Shown piece after piece: positions 1 through 11,375 of a stretch of 64,000 bases of DNA (position 1 is its first letter; each line of letters opens with the position of its first letter). The position numbers and the translations under genes are program-made. Under the pieces are notes generated by a model. The model worked only from the letters and a program-made list of their open reading frames with translations. It was not told the DNA's origin and ran no database searches. Origin of the DNA: Arenicola marina (Eukaryota > Annelida > Polychaeta > Arenicolidae); assembly GCA_964019135.1 (NCBI GenBank), contig OZ025263.1:24675639-24739638 (forward strand). Reading direction: 5' to 3'.

Positions 1-485
1 ATGCTGGCAATTTTAAGAGGATGGGGGTAGGCTAAAACGGCGGTATGCACGCCTATACAACAATCTTAATTAATTCACTGCATTCCATTAATACGGCTTA
101 AGGCGAAGTATCGATTACGTAGGATCAAAATGAATACCGAAACTCAAAATTGGGACGTACACATCGGTACCGCATGCCTTATCACATGATACTCTGTATC
201 TTGCATGAATCACACAAGGGTGATTTTGAATGGTTCGGCCAGTAGAGGGCATCAATGTCCTAATCGGTATAGGGAATTCGGCGATGAAACGAAACGAAAT
301 CAATGAACACCCCCATTCAATACTGCGCAACGATTCACATATGCATTAGGTAAATCACGTACAATACCACACGATGTAATGACGTGCAAGCACATAGTAA
401 CATGAAAACGACAGTTTTTACGAGAAAAAACATGACGCAGCTCTGTAGTATAAGCGATGGGCAGTCAATGGAGAAATAGACTTAC
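1..485. other. Non-coding, probably intron
   Basis: No Thr-rich frame, splice pair or repeat was recognised. A 71-codon minus-strand frame at 115-330 has ordinary, non-mucin composition and no acceptor in suitable phase. It is most likely intron sequence following the donor at 485. Confidence 0.4.
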
Positions 486-572
486 TGGAGGTTTCAGTGG
501 CCGATGTGACGGAGGGCGTGGTTGTGGTGTCAGTTACCGTCACCGTGGTTGCTGACTCAGTGGTTGCCGTAG
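486..572 (-). CDS. Mucin exon, A type (29 codons), last exon seen
   Basis: Acceptor ttatcttcag at 573-582 and donor gtaagt at 480-485 bracket 87 bp in phase 1. The peptide contains TTESATTVTVTDTTTTPSVT, a diverged relative of the TETETTVTASDSTTT core of the other A exons: the Ala-Ser before Asp is Val-Thr here. It is the exon nearest the 3' side of the gene. The donor is intact, so at least one more exon must lie beyond position 1. Confidence 0.8.
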
Positions 573-1250
573 CTGAAGATAACAAACATCTGTCAGTGAC
601 CCAAAAGATGATTAAATTATCCCTAAAACAAGGTTTAACGCGGCGATATCTAGTTCTACATGGAGTTCTAGACATTGGCTGCCTTGTGGTTTCAGGTTCA
701 TGTCAAGCGGTGGGATGGGAGTTCATGAAACGCGTATGGACCTAGAAACACTCATCGGGTAATCGCCTCAAACGAAGATGGCAAGAAAATGCGGGCACTG
801 GTGATCAGTAATAATGATATTGAATGGGAACAATTATTGCTTAGAAGTTGAAACCTATGTTATGTAAGTTTGCAAGAAAGAGAGGGACGAAGGTAGGGAG
901 TATTCGGATCTCTGTGGGTAACGTCTACTCCTTTAGAAACGGGATCTTGCTTCTGCCACAAACAGACACGGGATTGTACTGCTGCACACAGGTGCGTACA
1001 GGGACAATGCTAGAGCCACCCTAACAAAGCACATAGGGCAATAGCGGAACACGCTATCTACTATGGCTTAATCTGATCGGTCAGTCTGTATCCATACCAA
1101 GGGGATAGGGGAAGAGGACCGCCATAATATCAAGAAGAGGCGACGGGTTGTTGAACATCACTATAAATCACTATATAATAATTTCAGTCCCGAACCCAAT
1201 CAAAAGTTTTAACCAACCATTCTATCAACTAGGTTTACCACAAGGCTTAC
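573..1250. other. Intron, 678 bp
   Basis: Lies between exons 486-572 and 1251-1847. No coding frame with mucin composition and no repeat was recognised. Its 5' half (minus strand) does not visibly match the 760-bp intron family seen further up. Confidence 0.5.
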
Positions 1251-1847
1251 ATGATACAGAGGAGGCTCTCGTAATGGTTGTCGTAGCAGCAGTGCTAGAT
1301 ATTGTTGTGGGACCAGATGTCGAAGCAGTAGTTTGGGTACTTGACACAGTGGTAGGCGCGGTGGACGTCTCTGTGGTAGCCGTGGTACTTGACACAGTGG
1401 TAGGCGCGGTGGACGTCTCTGTGGTAGCCGTGGTACTTGACACAGTGGTAGGCGTGATGGACGTCTCTGTGGTAGCCGTGGTACTTGACACAGTGGTAGG
1501 CGCGGTGGACGTCTCTGTGGTAGCCGCAGTACTTGTCACAGTGGTAGGCGCGGTGGTCGTCTCTGTGGTAGCCGTGGTACTTGTCACAGTGGTAGGCGTG
1601 ATGGACGTCTCTGTGGTAGCCGCAGTACTTGTCACAGTGGTAGGCGCGGTGGTCGTCTCTGTGGTAGCCGTGGTACTTGTCACAGTGGTAGGCGCGGTGG
1701 TCGTCTCTGTGGTAGCCGCAGTACTTGACACAGTGGTAGGCGCGGTGGACGTCTCTGTGGTAGCCGCAGTACTTGTCACAGTGGTAGGCGCGGTGGTCGT
1801 CTCTGTGGTAGCCGTAGTACTTGACACAGTTGTAGGCGCAGTGGTAA
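1251..1847 (-). CDS. Mucin exon, B type (199 codons), header missing
   Basis: Donor gtaagc at 1245-1250 and an acceptor ending ctgggtcag just above 1847 enclose 597 bp in phase 1. The body is about ten 16-residue units of the form STTATTETSTAPTTVS, many with Thr for Ser (TETTTAPTTVTS). The C-terminal tail TQTTASTSGPTTISSTAAT followed by TRASSVS is shared with the B exons up to 23 kb. Unlike those, this exon lacks the N-terminal header SETTTTTATTPSATSTEP. The acceptor opens directly into the repeat array, which suggests that the header was lost and a new acceptor recruited. Confidence 0.82.
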
Positions 1848-2006
1848 CTGACCCAGTTAAATTTGAAGGAGCAAAAGAGAGAAAAATATTCAGACAATAT
1901 TAATAACATGGTACAGAGAATGACGAAAAAAATCCCCATAACATGGACATTGAGCCGACAACGGCACAATTGAAACATTAGAGAATATGAACATGGAATA
2001 ACTTAC

Positions 2007-2099
2007 TGGAGGTCTGAGTGGCAGTTGTGGTGGCAGTCGTTTGAGTGGTCGTGGAGTCAGACGCCGTCACCGTGGTCTCCGTCTCCGTAGTTATCGGAG
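2007..2099 (-). CDS. Mucin exon, A type (31 codons)
   Basis: Acceptor ending atcttcag above 2099 and donor gtaagt at 2001-2006 give 93 bp in phase 1. It encodes PITTETETTVTASDSTTTQT and then TATTTATQTS. This is the shortest full-core A exon of the left half of the gene; longer copies differ by extra TTA-rich codons after the Asp-Ser core, so A exons also vary by small coding expansions. Confidence 0.85.
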
Positions 2100-2768
2100 C
2101 TGAAGATAAATGATGTTGGACCAAAATTAATATAACTGCACGTTCAGCTAAACTCACTAGTCCTGTCCTGTTATTCACACTGAGTCCTGTAACAGCTTCA
2201 CATCGACTACTGTTTCTGTTCGTGGCAGAAGGTAGTGGAAGACGTTGAAATATTGGACCACCGTGTCGTTGTTCATTCATTAACGCGTCTGGCGTCTTAA
2301 TGCGGACAGAGATCGGGCTAACCACGCTGATGGACATCAGTTTGACCTTCAATCTAGATTCGTCCGCGTAGCTGAGATCTTCAAATGCCCACAAATACAG
2401 ACTTTCTGGCAAATATTCAGTACTAGACAATTTTTACTGACCAATATCGTTGTGACATTTATTTTCGTACAGTTAAGCATAATTTTTTTATTTAAGAGGT
2501 TACCGATAACGTATAAACATATCAACGGCCACCTCGTGTTATGATACTATCCGGTCACGGGACAAGGAACATATACAGGACTGACGGATAATAAGGGTCT
2601 CAAATGCATAATAGTTTATGCGATTTACAATGATTTTCCGCAGCAGTGGGCGGTCGATCGTTTGGTGCGTGGTTTCTCTGCGTCGTGGTGACCAACGACG
2701 GCCCCTGGAAAGGAGGGGCGTCGAAACTACCTGGACTAGAAAACAACGGGCTCTACATCTAGACTTAC
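2100..2768. other. Intron, 669 bp
   Basis: Between an A and a B exon, the position that holds a 451-bp intron in later dyads. It has no recognisable coding sequence. The 150-codon frame that runs through its lower part is exon 2007-2099 read on upstream through the acceptor into the intron. Confidence 0.5.
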
Positions 2769-3458
2769 ACGAGGTGGAAGTAGCCTCAACAGAGGTTGTA
2801 CCAGCCGATGTCGTGGCTCCACTTGTTACGGTTGTAGCCGTTGTGGAAGCTGTTGAAGACACAGTCGACTCTGTGGTAGCCGCGGTACTTGACACAGTGG
2901 TAGGCGCGGTGGACGTCTCTGTGGTAGCCGTGGTACTTGTCACAGTGCTAGGCGCGGTGGACGTCTCTGTGGTTGCCGTGGTACTTGACACAGTGGTAGG
3001 CGTGGTGGACGTCTCTGTGGTAGGCGCGGTGGACGTCTCTGTGGTAGGCGCAGTGGACGTCTCTGTGGTAGGCGCGGTGGACGTCTCTGTGGTAGGCGCG
3101 GTGGATGTCTCTGTGGTGGCCGTGGTACTTGATACAGTGGTAGGCGTGGTGGACGTCTCTGTAGTAGGCGCGGTGGACGTCTCGGTGGTAGGCGCGGTGG
3201 ACGTCTGTGTGGTAGGCGCGGTGGACGTCTCTGTGGTAGGCGCGGTGGACGTCTCTGTGGTAGCCGCGGTACTTGACACAGTAGTAGGCGCGGTGGACGT
3301 CTCTGTGGTAGCCGCGGTACTTGACACAGTGGTAGGCGCGGTGGACGTCTCGGTGGAAACCGTTGTCGTAGATCCTGCGGTAACTGTGGTACTGGTTGGC
3401 TCTGTGCTTGTGGCACTAGGAGTGGTTGCGGTCGTGGTTGTGGTTTCTGACGCTACAG
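2769..3458 (-). CDS. Mucin exon, B type (230 codons), half-unit repeats
   Basis: Acceptor ending ccattcacag and donor gtaagt at 2763-2768 enclose 690 bp in phase 1. Order of parts: header SETTTTTATTPSATSTEPTS (about residues 4-23), two 16-residue units, then a stretch where the repeat is the 8-residue half unit TETSTAPT (24 bp), then more full units. The tail is of a second kind, TESTVSSTASTTATTVTSG, shared only with exon 26550-28121. The 8-residue stretch reads like unequal crossing-over or slippage that removed the TVSSTTAT half of each unit. Confidence 0.85.
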
Positions 3459-4016
3459 CTGTGAATGGCAGCACAATTTAGAGATTATCATATCATCCTT
3501 TTCTATTTTTATTCTGCTACCAAAGATTGCTGTCGCTATACGCGTATGAACCTTGCAGCTAGTTTGTAGTGATTTTTTTGATAATAAGTGAAGAGTTGTT
3601 CTACGTCTGCTAAATTCCACAGCACATTTATAAAGTACCCTATCGGCCTGTTTTGCTTTTACTGCTTAGAAAGATTGCTTTATTTGCGCTCAGGATCTTA
3701 CCAACTGGTGTGTAGTTATTGTTTGATAACAAACGAAGAGTACATCTGCTAAATTCGGTTAGCAAGAACAACACTCAAGCACAGATATGTATGTACCTAT
3801 ACAGGCTTGAGTTTCTGACAGAAACATTGCGTTATCTCCCCCATTGCCGACACATTGCCAAGAGGTTATCATGGTGATTGACTCTGGCCAAACTAGATCA
3901 TTCACACCATTGTCTGATAAACTGTCTTGCGGTATGTCGCAAAACATGTTTCAATTACATGACCGATCATACAGCACGGACGAACAAATAAACATGTAAA
4001 ATGGCAAGTCACTTAC
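3459..4016. other. Intron, 558 bp, diverged member of the 451-bp family
   Basis: Contains segments alike in order and wording to the 451-bp introns (for example the stretch around gatcattcacaccattgtctg at 3897-3917), with extra sequence on the plus-strand left. It supports the idea that the dyad at 2769-4142 is an older copy of the same A-intron-B unit. Confidence 0.5.
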
Positions 4017-4142
4017 TTGAGGTTTGAGTAGCCGTTGTGGTGGCGGTCGTTGTGGTTGCGGCCGTTGTGGTGGCGGTTGTCGGTTCAGTGGTCGTGGAGT
4101 CAGACGCCGTCACCGTCGTTTCCGTCTCCGTAGTTATCGGAG
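4017..4142 (-). CDS. Mucin exon, A type (42 codons)
   Basis: Donor gtaagt at 4011-4016 and an acceptor ending gtcttcag above 4142 give 126 bp in phase 1. The peptide is the TETETTVTASDSTTTEPTT core followed by alternating TTA and TTT triplets and the TQTS end. It is the first exon from the left with EPTT instead of QTT after the core, the form kept in most upstream A exons. Confidence 0.86.
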
Positions 4143-4926
4143 CTGAAGACAAACATACATTTGTCTGTGATACAAAAAGATGATTAAATTAGCACCACAA
4201 CTAGGTTTAACCAAACGATATGCTTTCCTGACATTGGCTGTCTTGCGGTTTCACGTTCGCGTTAAAGCAGTCGGACGGGATTTAATGTCAAGCGTGTGTG
4301 CGTTGAAATATTCATCGGGCAGTCCTTTTGCACAGGAAGGTAACCTGATACCCTTTCTCATCGTCCACTGTAATTCATGTACACTGACTCAGGGACATGT
4401 GTTTAGACCGGATTCACAGTGAGAACTGTTTACGTTACCATGTTTTACCCTTCGTGTTTGCACTGGCTTTTGCTGAAATAAATGATATTGCATCTGAGAT
4501 GAGATGAATCTTGGACCGGATGCATGAATGCCATGAACGAGCTGCTCAAAAGACCTCATATACGACATCATATAAGGTTGATATATTGGCCTGGTAGGGC
4601 GGGCTCGGTTATACGACGCTGCCGTCAACTGAACAACCGAGATGCCATAGTTTCTGTGCTATTAAATTTTAGTCTGGACGGAGATAATGATCGTGTAGGT
4701 AATGACTTTCTTGTTTACCAGGGCAGGAGATAGAGATTCTGAGAGGGACCCGGGAGGCAGCCGGGGATCCAAGCGACTAACCAGTCCGGAGAACCATAGC
4801 AGGCGCTCCTTCGTGACAGGTTCTATTGATACATCGATTTCATTACATCCCCTGATCTCAAAGTAGCAATGAAAGGGTACTAATGTAACCGCGCATTCTA
4901 TCTAAGCGGACCATTGCTAAGCTTAC
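4143..4926. other. Intron, 784 bp, old member of the 760-bp family
   Basis: Shares scattered segments with the seven 751-763 bp introns at 6458-22790, including the stretch around gaccggatgcatgaatgcca at 4514-4533, but it is much diverged and has lost the poly-G tracts. No coding feature supported. Confidence 0.5.
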
Positions 4927-5898
4927 AGGACACAGAGGAGGCTCTCGTAGTGGTCGCCGTAGCAGCAGTGCTGGATATTGTTGTAGGACCGGATGTCGAA
5001 GCAGCAGTTTGGGTACTTGACACAGTGGTAGGCGCGGTGGACGTCTCTGCGCTAACCGTGGCACTTGACACAGTGGTAGGCGCTGTAGACGTCTCTGTGG
5101 TAGCAACGGTACTTGACACAGTGGTAGGCGCGGTGGACGTCTCTGCGCTAATCGTGGCACTTGACACAGTGGTAGGCGCTGTAGACGTCTCTGTGGTAGC
5201 AACGGTACTTGACACAGTGGTAGGCGCGGTGGACGTCTCTGTGGTAGCCGTGGTACTTGACACAGTGGTAGGTGCGGTGGACGTCTCTGTGGTAGCCGTG
5301 GTACTTGTCACAGTGGTAGGCGCGGTGGGCGTCACTGTGGTAGCCGTGGTACTTGACACAGTGGTAGGCGCGGTGGACGTTTCTGTGGTAGCCGTGGTAC
5401 TTGACACAGTGGTAGGTGCGGTGGACGTCTCTGTGGTAGCCGTGGTACTTGTCACAGTGGTAGGCGCGGTGGGCGTCACTGTGGTAGCCGTGGTACTTGA
5501 CACAGTGGTAGGCGCGGTGGACGTCTCTGTGGTAGGCGCGGTGGACGTCTCTGTGGTAGCCGTGGTACTTGACACAGTGGTAGGCGCGGTGGACGTCTCT
5601 GTGGTAGCCGTGGTACTTGGCACAGTGGTAGGCGCGGTGGACGTCTCTGTGGTAGCCGTGGTACTTGACGCAGTGGTAGGCGCGGTGGACGTCTCTGTGG
5701 TAGCCGTGGTACTTGTCACAGTGATAGGCACGGTGGACGTCTCTGTGGTAGCCGTGGTACTGGACACAGTGGTAGGCGCGGAGGACGTCTTTGTAGTAGC
5801 CGTTGTCGTAGATCCTGCGGTAACTGTGGTACTGGTTGGTTCTGTGCTTGTTGCACTAGGAGTGGTTGCGGTTGTGGTTGTTGTTTCTGACGTTACAG
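4927..5898 (-). CDS. Mucin exon, B type (324 codons)
   Basis: Acceptor ending catTCGCAG type sequence above 5898 and donor gtaagc at 4921-4926 enclose 972 bp in phase 1. Header SETTTTTATTPSATSTEPTS, then about sixteen 16-residue units, then the TSGPTTISS tail. Towards the 3' end a 32-residue higher-order repeat appears, in which one unit has TVATTETS and the next has SAETS (coding copies near 5040-5220). One unit pair earlier in the exon carries TVTPTAPTT in place of TETSTAPTT, twice, at a fixed distance, a second local duplication. Confidence 0.86.
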
Positions 5899-6349
5899 CT
5901 GCGAATGATAGTACATATATAGATTATCATATGTCACCATTCTGTCTGTCTTAGTTTCCGGGCTAAACTTTAGCATTGCGGCTAAGAAACATTTATCGGT
6001 ATATGCCCATGGAGACAAAAGCTACTTTTGAGTCATTGCTGGATAGTAAACGGTGCGTTGTTGAACGTCTGTTAATTTATAAAAGTAAATAACTATAATA
6101 GCATTGTCCCCCTATATATGATGCAACAACGGCACAGATATATGAACTGATTCAGGCCTGGGTTTCTGGTCCAAGCCTTGCGTTATCTCCCTCATTGCTG
6201 ACACATTGCAAAGACTCTGGCAACATTGAGTCATTCGCACCATTGTTTGAAAATTGAGTTGTAGTATGACGCATAATGTATTGCAAATACATTGTAGATT
6301 ATACAGCAAGGACGAATATATGAACATGTGGAAATGGCATGTCACTTAC
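5899..6349. other. 451-bp intron family (A to B), first of seven copies
   Basis: Seven introns have exactly 451 bp and are plainly homologous: 5899-6349, 8493-8943, 10784-11234, 13896-14346, 16186-16636, 19299-19749 and 21391-21841. Each lies between an A exon and the B exon that follows it on the minus strand. Six contain an open frame of 77 codons that starts just inside the donor, but it is out of frame with the A exon and differs mainly by scattered replacements. I regard it as chance kept by recent duplication. Confidence 0.8.
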
Positions 6350-6457
6350 TTGTGGTCTGCGTGGCAGAAGTAGTGGCGGCGGTTGTGGTGGCGGTCGTTT
6401 GAGTGGTTGTGGAGTCAGACGCCGTTACCGTGGTTTCCGTCTCCGTAGTTATCGGAG
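6350..6457 (-). CDS. Mucin exon, A type (36 codons)
   Basis: Donor gtaagt at 6344-6349, acceptor ending gtcttcag above 6457, 108 bp, phase 1. After the TETETTVTASDSTTT core it reads QTTATTTAATTSATQTT. The SATQTT ending is the form used by all A exons from here to 22 kb, whereas the exons below 4.2 kb end in TQTS; this fits the idea that the dyads from 6.3 to 22 kb descend from one amplified ancestor. Confidence 0.87.
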
Positions 6458-7208
6458 CTGAAGACAAACATACATTTGTCTGTGACGCAAAAGGTGGTCA
6501 AATTAACAGAAAAACAACCTTTAACCATATGATATGAGTTTCTGACAATAGCTGTCTTGCGGTTTCACGTTCAGTTAAGCAGTCAGATGGGATTTGATGC
6601 CAATCGTGTGTGCGTTGAAATATTCATCAGGTAATCGTTGTGCACCGGAAGCTAAACTAATACCCCTTCCTATCGTCCAATGTAAATCCCGAACAAAGGA
6701 ATATGTGTTGGGACCGGATGCATGAGTGCCATGAACGAAGTGTTCAATAGGCATACAATATAAAATATTGATGTTGATAGAGGTGCCTGAGGTGGCGGGA
6801 GTGGAGGCAGGAAGAGGGGGGAGGGGGGGGGGCTCGGTTACATGACATGACGGTATCGTAAGCTGACCAACCCATATCAATCAGTTTGCAAATACATCTT
6901 TCCATGCGATGATAAACAACTGGAGTGCTATGCTATTAACTTATAACCGTAACAGAATTGATAATTTACATGTCATGTCTTTCTCCTTTACCCGAGGATG
7001 GAAGAGAGAGAGAGGGGAAGGGGGGCGGGGGATGTGAATGGTAGGGTTTGCGATATAACGTTTCGAGACAACAATATTTAGCGGTCCCCCGCGACGTTTC
7101 CCATTGAGATCGACTACAGGACCATGGTTTCAGTTCTGCTTGCATAGTACCAGAGAAGGGCTTGTAATCTAGCAGCAAATTCTATCTACTCAAATTAGAC
7201 AGGCTTAC
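6458..7208. other. 751-763 bp intron family (B to A), first of seven copies
   Basis: Copies: 6458-7208, 9115-9877, 11376-12131, 14518-15279, 16778-17534, 19921-20682 and 22028-22790. Length differences come largely from two poly-G tracts on the plus strand (here about 6817-6833 and 7016-7030). Each copy also has a strong pyrimidine tract and AG about 210 bases before an in-frame stop, described under findings as a possible cryptic exon. A (GA)n run precedes the second poly-G tract in every copy. Confidence 0.8.
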
Positions 7209-8492
7209 ATGATACAGAGGAGGCTCTCGTAGTGGTTGCCGTAGCAGCAGTGCTAGATATTGTTGAGGGACCAGATGTCGAAGCAGTAGTTTGGGTACTT
7301 GACACAGTGGTAGGCGCGGTGGACGTCTCTGTGGTTGCCGTGGTACGTGACATAGTGGTAGGCGCGGTGGACGTCTCTGTGGTAGCTGTGGAACTTGACA
7401 CAGTGGTAGGCGCGGTGGACGTCTCTGTGGTAGGCGCGGTGGACGTCTCTGTGGTAGCCGTGGTACTTGACACAGTGGTAGGCGCGGTGGACGTCTCTGT
7501 GGTAGCCGTGGTACTTGATACAGTGGTAGGCGTGGTCGACGTTCCTGTGGTGGCCGTGGTACTTGTCAGAGTGGTAGGCGTGGTGCTTATCACAGTGGTA
7601 GGCGCGGTGGACGTCTCTGTGGTTGCCGTGGTACTTGACACAGTGGTAGGCGCGGTGGACGTATCTGTTGTAGCCGTGGTACTTGACACAGTGGTAGGCG
7701 CGGTGGACGTATCTGTGGTTGCCGTGGTACTTGACACAGTGGTAGGCGCGGTGGACGTCTCTGTGGTAGCCGTGGTACTTGACACAGTGTTAGGCGCGGT
7801 GGACGTCTCTGTGGTAGCCGTGGTACTTGACACAGTGGTAGGTGCAGTGGACGTCTCTGTGGTAGCCGTGGTACTTGACACAGTGGTAGGCGCGGTGGAC
7901 GTCTCTGTGGTAGCCGTGCTACTTGACACAGTGGCAGGCGCGGTCGACGTATCTGTGGTAGCCGTGGTACTTGACACAGTGGCAGGCGCGGTCGACGTCT
8001 CTGTGGTAGCCGTGGTACTTGACACAGTGGTAGGCGCGGTGGACGTCTCTGTGGTAGCCGTGGTACTTGACACAGTGGTAGGCGCGGTGGACGTCTCTGT
8101 GGTAGCCGTGGTACTTGATACAGTGGTAGGCGCGGTGGACGTCTCTGTGGTAGCCGTGGTACTTGACACAGTGGTAGGCGCGGTGGACGTCTCTGTGGTA
8201 GCCGTGGTACTTGATACAGTGGTAGGCGCGGTGGACGTCTCTGTGGTAGCCGTGGTACTTGACACAGTGGTAGGCGCGGTGGACGTCTCTGTGGTAGCCG
8301 TGGTACTTGACACAGTGGTAGGCGCGGTGGACGTCTCTGTGGTAGCCGTGGTACTTGACACAGTGGTAGGCGCGGTGGACGTCTCTGTGGTAGCCGTTGT
8401 CGTAGATCCTGCGGTAGCTGTGGTACTGGTTGGTTCTGTGCTTGTTGCACTATGAGTGGTTGCGGTTGTGGTTGTAGTTTCTGACGTTACAG
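7209..8492 (-). CDS. Mucin exon, B type (428 codons)
   Basis: Acceptor ending cgttctcag above 8492 and donor gtaagc at 7203-7208 enclose 1,284 bp in phase 1. Header SETTTTTATTHSATSTEPTS, with His where most copies have Pro (TTH/TTP at residue 13 or so), about 22 units of STTATTETSTAPTTVS, then the TSGPSTISS tail. Two units near the 3' end are rearranged (TTPTTLTSTTATTGTSTTPT), and that same block returns in the 1,764-bp exons, which shows shared descent. Confidence 0.87.
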
Positions 8493-8943
8493 CTGAGAAC
8501 GACAGCACATTTATAGATTATCATAAGCCACCATTCTGTCTGTTTTAGTTCCCGCCCTGAACTTCAGCATTGCGGCTACGAAACATTTATCGGTATATGT
8601 CCATGGAGATAACAACTACTTTTGATTCATTGCTGGATAGTAAACGGTGCGTTGTTGAACGTCTGTTAACTTATAAAAGTAAATAACAATAATAGCATTG
8701 TCCGTCTATATATGATGCAACAACGGCACAGATATATGAACTGATTCAGGCCTGGGTTTCTGGTCCAAGCCTTGCGTTATCGCACCCATTGCTGACACAT
8801 TGCAAAGACTCTGGCAACATTGAGTCATTCGCACCATTGTTTGAAAATTGAGTTGTAGTATGACGCATAATGTATTGTATATACATTGTAGATTATACAG
8901 CAAGGACGAATATATGAACATGTGGAAATGGCATGTCACTTAC

Positions 8944-9114
8944 TTGTGGTCTGCGTGGCAGAAGTAGTGGTGGCCGATGTGGTGGCGGCCGTTGTGGTGG
9001 CGGCCGATGTGGTGGCGGTCGTTGTGGTTGCGGCCGTTGTGGTGGCGGTTGTCGGTTCAGAGGTCGTGGAGTCAGACGCCGTCACCGTGGTTTCCGTCTC
9101 CGTAGTTATCGGAG
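8944..9114 (-). CDS. Mucin exon, A type (57 codons), block 1
   Basis: Donor gtaagt at 8938-8943, acceptor ending gtcttcag above 9114, 171 bp, phase 1. Core TETETTVTASDSTTSEPTT, with Ser where the copies in blocks 2 and 3 have Thr, then a TTA/TTT run that includes three TSA triplets. It is 63 bp longer than the neighbour at 6350, all added after the core. Confidence 0.88.
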
Positions 9115-9877
9115 CTGAAGACAAACATAAATTTGTCTGTGACGCAAAATGTGGTCAAATTAACAGAAAAACAACATTTAACCATATGATGTGAGTTTCT
9201 GACAATAGCTGTCTTGCGGTTTCACGTTCAGTTAAGCAGTCAGATGGGATGTGATGCCAATCGTGTGTGCGTTGAAATTTTCATCAGGTAATCGTTGCGC
9301 ACCGGAAGCTAAACTAATACCCCTTCTCATCGTCCAATGTAATTCCCGAACAAAGGAATATGTGTTGGGACCGGATGCATGAGTGCCATAAACGAAGTGT
9401 TCAATAGGCATACGACATAAAATATTGATGTTGATAGGGGTGCTTGAGGTGGCGGGAGTGGAGGCAGGAAGAGGGGGGAGGGTGGGGGGGGGGGGCTCGG
9501 TTACATGACATGACGGTATCGTAAGCTGACCAAGCCATATCAATCAGTTTGCAAATACATCTTTCCATGCGATGATAAACCACTGGAGTGCTATGCTATT
9601 AACTTATAACCGTAACAGAATTGATAATTTATATGTCATGTCTTTCTCCTTTACCCGAGGATGGAAGAGAGAGAGAGGGGACGGGGGGGGGGGGCGGGGG
9701 ATGTGAATGGTAGGGTTTGCGATATAACGTTTCGAGACGACAATAGTTAGCGGTCCCAAGTGACGTTTCCCATTGAGATCGACTACAGGACCATGATTTC
9801 AGTTCTGATTGCATAGTACCAGAGAAGGGCTTGTAATCTAGCAGCAAATTCTATCTTCTCAAATTAGACAGGCTTAC

Positions 9878-10783
9878 ATGATACAGAGGAGGCTCTCGTA
9901 GTGGTTGCCGTAGCAGCAGTGCTAGATATTGTTGTGGGGCCAGATGTCGAAGCAGTAGTTTGGGTACTTGACACAGTGGTAGGCGTGGTGGACGTCTCTG
10001 TGGTGGCCGTAGTACTTGACACAGTGGTAGGCGCGGTGGACGTCTCTGTGGTAGCCGTGGTCCTTGACACGGTGGTAGGTGCGGTGGACGTCTCTGTGGT
10101 AGCCGTGGTACTTGACACAGTGGTAGGCGCAGTCGACGTTTCTGTGGTGGCCGTGGTACTTGTCACAGTGGTAGGCGCGGTGGACGTCCCTGTGGTAGCC
10201 GTGGTACTTGACACAGTGGTAGGCGCGGTCGAGGTCTCTGTGGTAGCCGTGGTACTTGACACAGTGGTAGGCGCGGTGGACGTCCCTGTGATAGCCGTGG
10301 TACTTGACACAGTGGTAGGCGCGGTGGACGTTTCTGTGGTGGCCGTGGTACTTGTCACAGTGGTAGGCGCGGTGGACGTCTCTGTGGTGGCCGTGGTACT
10401 TGTCACAGTGGTAGGCGCGGTGGACGTCTCTGTGGTAGCCGCCGTGGTACTTGTCATAGTGGTAGGCGCGGTGGTCGTCTCTGTGGTAGCCGTGGTACTT
10501 GTCACAGTGGTAGGCGCGGTGGACGTCTCTGTGGTGGCCGTGGTACTTGTCACAGTGGTAGGCGCGGTGGACGTCTCTGTGGTAGCCGCCGTGGTACTTG
10601 TCATAGTGGTAGGCGCGGTGGACGTCTCTGTGGTAGCCGTGGTACTTGACACAGTGGTAGGCGCGGTGGACGTATCTGTGGTAGCCGTTGTCGTAGATCC
10701 TGCGGTAGCTGTGGTACTGGTTGGTTCTGTGCTTGTTGCACTAGGGGTGGTTGCGGTTGTGGTTGTAGTTTCTGACGTTGCAG
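9878..10783 (-). CDS. Mucin exon, B type (302 codons), block 1
   Basis: Acceptor ending attctcag above 10783 and donor gtaagc at 9872-9877 enclose 906 bp in phase 1. Header SETTTTTATTPSATSTEPTS, about fifteen units, TSGPTTISS tail. Several units have TTMTSTTAATTETSTAP, that is an extra alanine codon (17 residues instead of 16), at two places a fixed distance apart, which shows a local duplication inside the array before the whole block was copied. Confidence 0.88.
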
Positions 10784-11234
10784 CTGAGAATGACAGCACA
10801 TTTATAGATTATCATAAGTCACCATTCTGTCTGTTTTAGTTCCCGCCCTGAACTTCAGCATTGCGGCTACGAAACATTTATCGGTATATGTCCATGGAGA
10901 TAACAACTACTTTTGATTCATTGCTGGATAGTAAACGGTGCGTTGTTGAACGTCTGTTAATTTATAAAAGTAAATAACAATAATAGCATTGTCCGTCTAT
11001 ATATGATGCAACAACGGCACAGATATATGAACTGATTCAGGCCTGGGTTTCTGGTCCAAGCCTTGCGTTATCGCACCCATTGCTGACACATTGCAAAGAC
11101 TCTGGCAACATTGAGTCATTCGCACCATTGTTTGAAAATTGAGTTGTAGTATGACGCATAATGTATTGCAAATACATTGTAGATTATACAACAAGGACCA
11201 ATATATGAACATGTGGAAATGGCATGTCACATAC

Positions 11235-11375
11235 TTGTGGTCTGAGTGGCAGAAGTAGTGGCGGCGGTTGTGGTGGCGGTCGTTGTGGTTGCGGCCGTTG
11301 TGGTGGCGGTTGTCGGTTCAGTGGTTGTGGAATCAGACGCCGTCACCGTGGTTTCCGTCTCCGTAGTTATCGGAG
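11235..11375 (-). CDS. Mucin exon, A type (47 codons), GTATGT donor, block 1
   Basis: Acceptor ending gtcttcag above 11375; 141 bp in phase 1 with the TETETTVTASDSTTTEPTT core. The donor is gtatgt (11229-11234) in place of gtaagt used by the other full-core A exons, a one-base change. GTATGT is an accepted donor, although usually weaker, so this exon and its block-2 twin at 16637 may be used less often. Confidence 0.84.

Noticed and set aside
6112..6345. 77-codon frame in six of the seven 451-bp introns
   Set aside because: It starts inside the donor sequence in a different register from the A exon, has no acceptor, and its conservation is explained by recent duplication of the intron.
6966..7178. 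Frames of about 70-80 codons beginning MLLDYKPFSGTMQ, repeated in the 760-bp introns
   Set aside because: They run through the poly-G tract, where length changes alter the ending between copies, and lie just before the B-exon donor with no splice logic.
7590..8450. Minus-strand Pro/Arg-rich frames (QRRPPRLPLCQVPRLP repeats) in B exons and the Gln/Arg-rich frames at 44375-46657
   Set aside because: Shifted registers of the mucin arrays. They are out of phase with the acceptors and donors and stop inside the exons.
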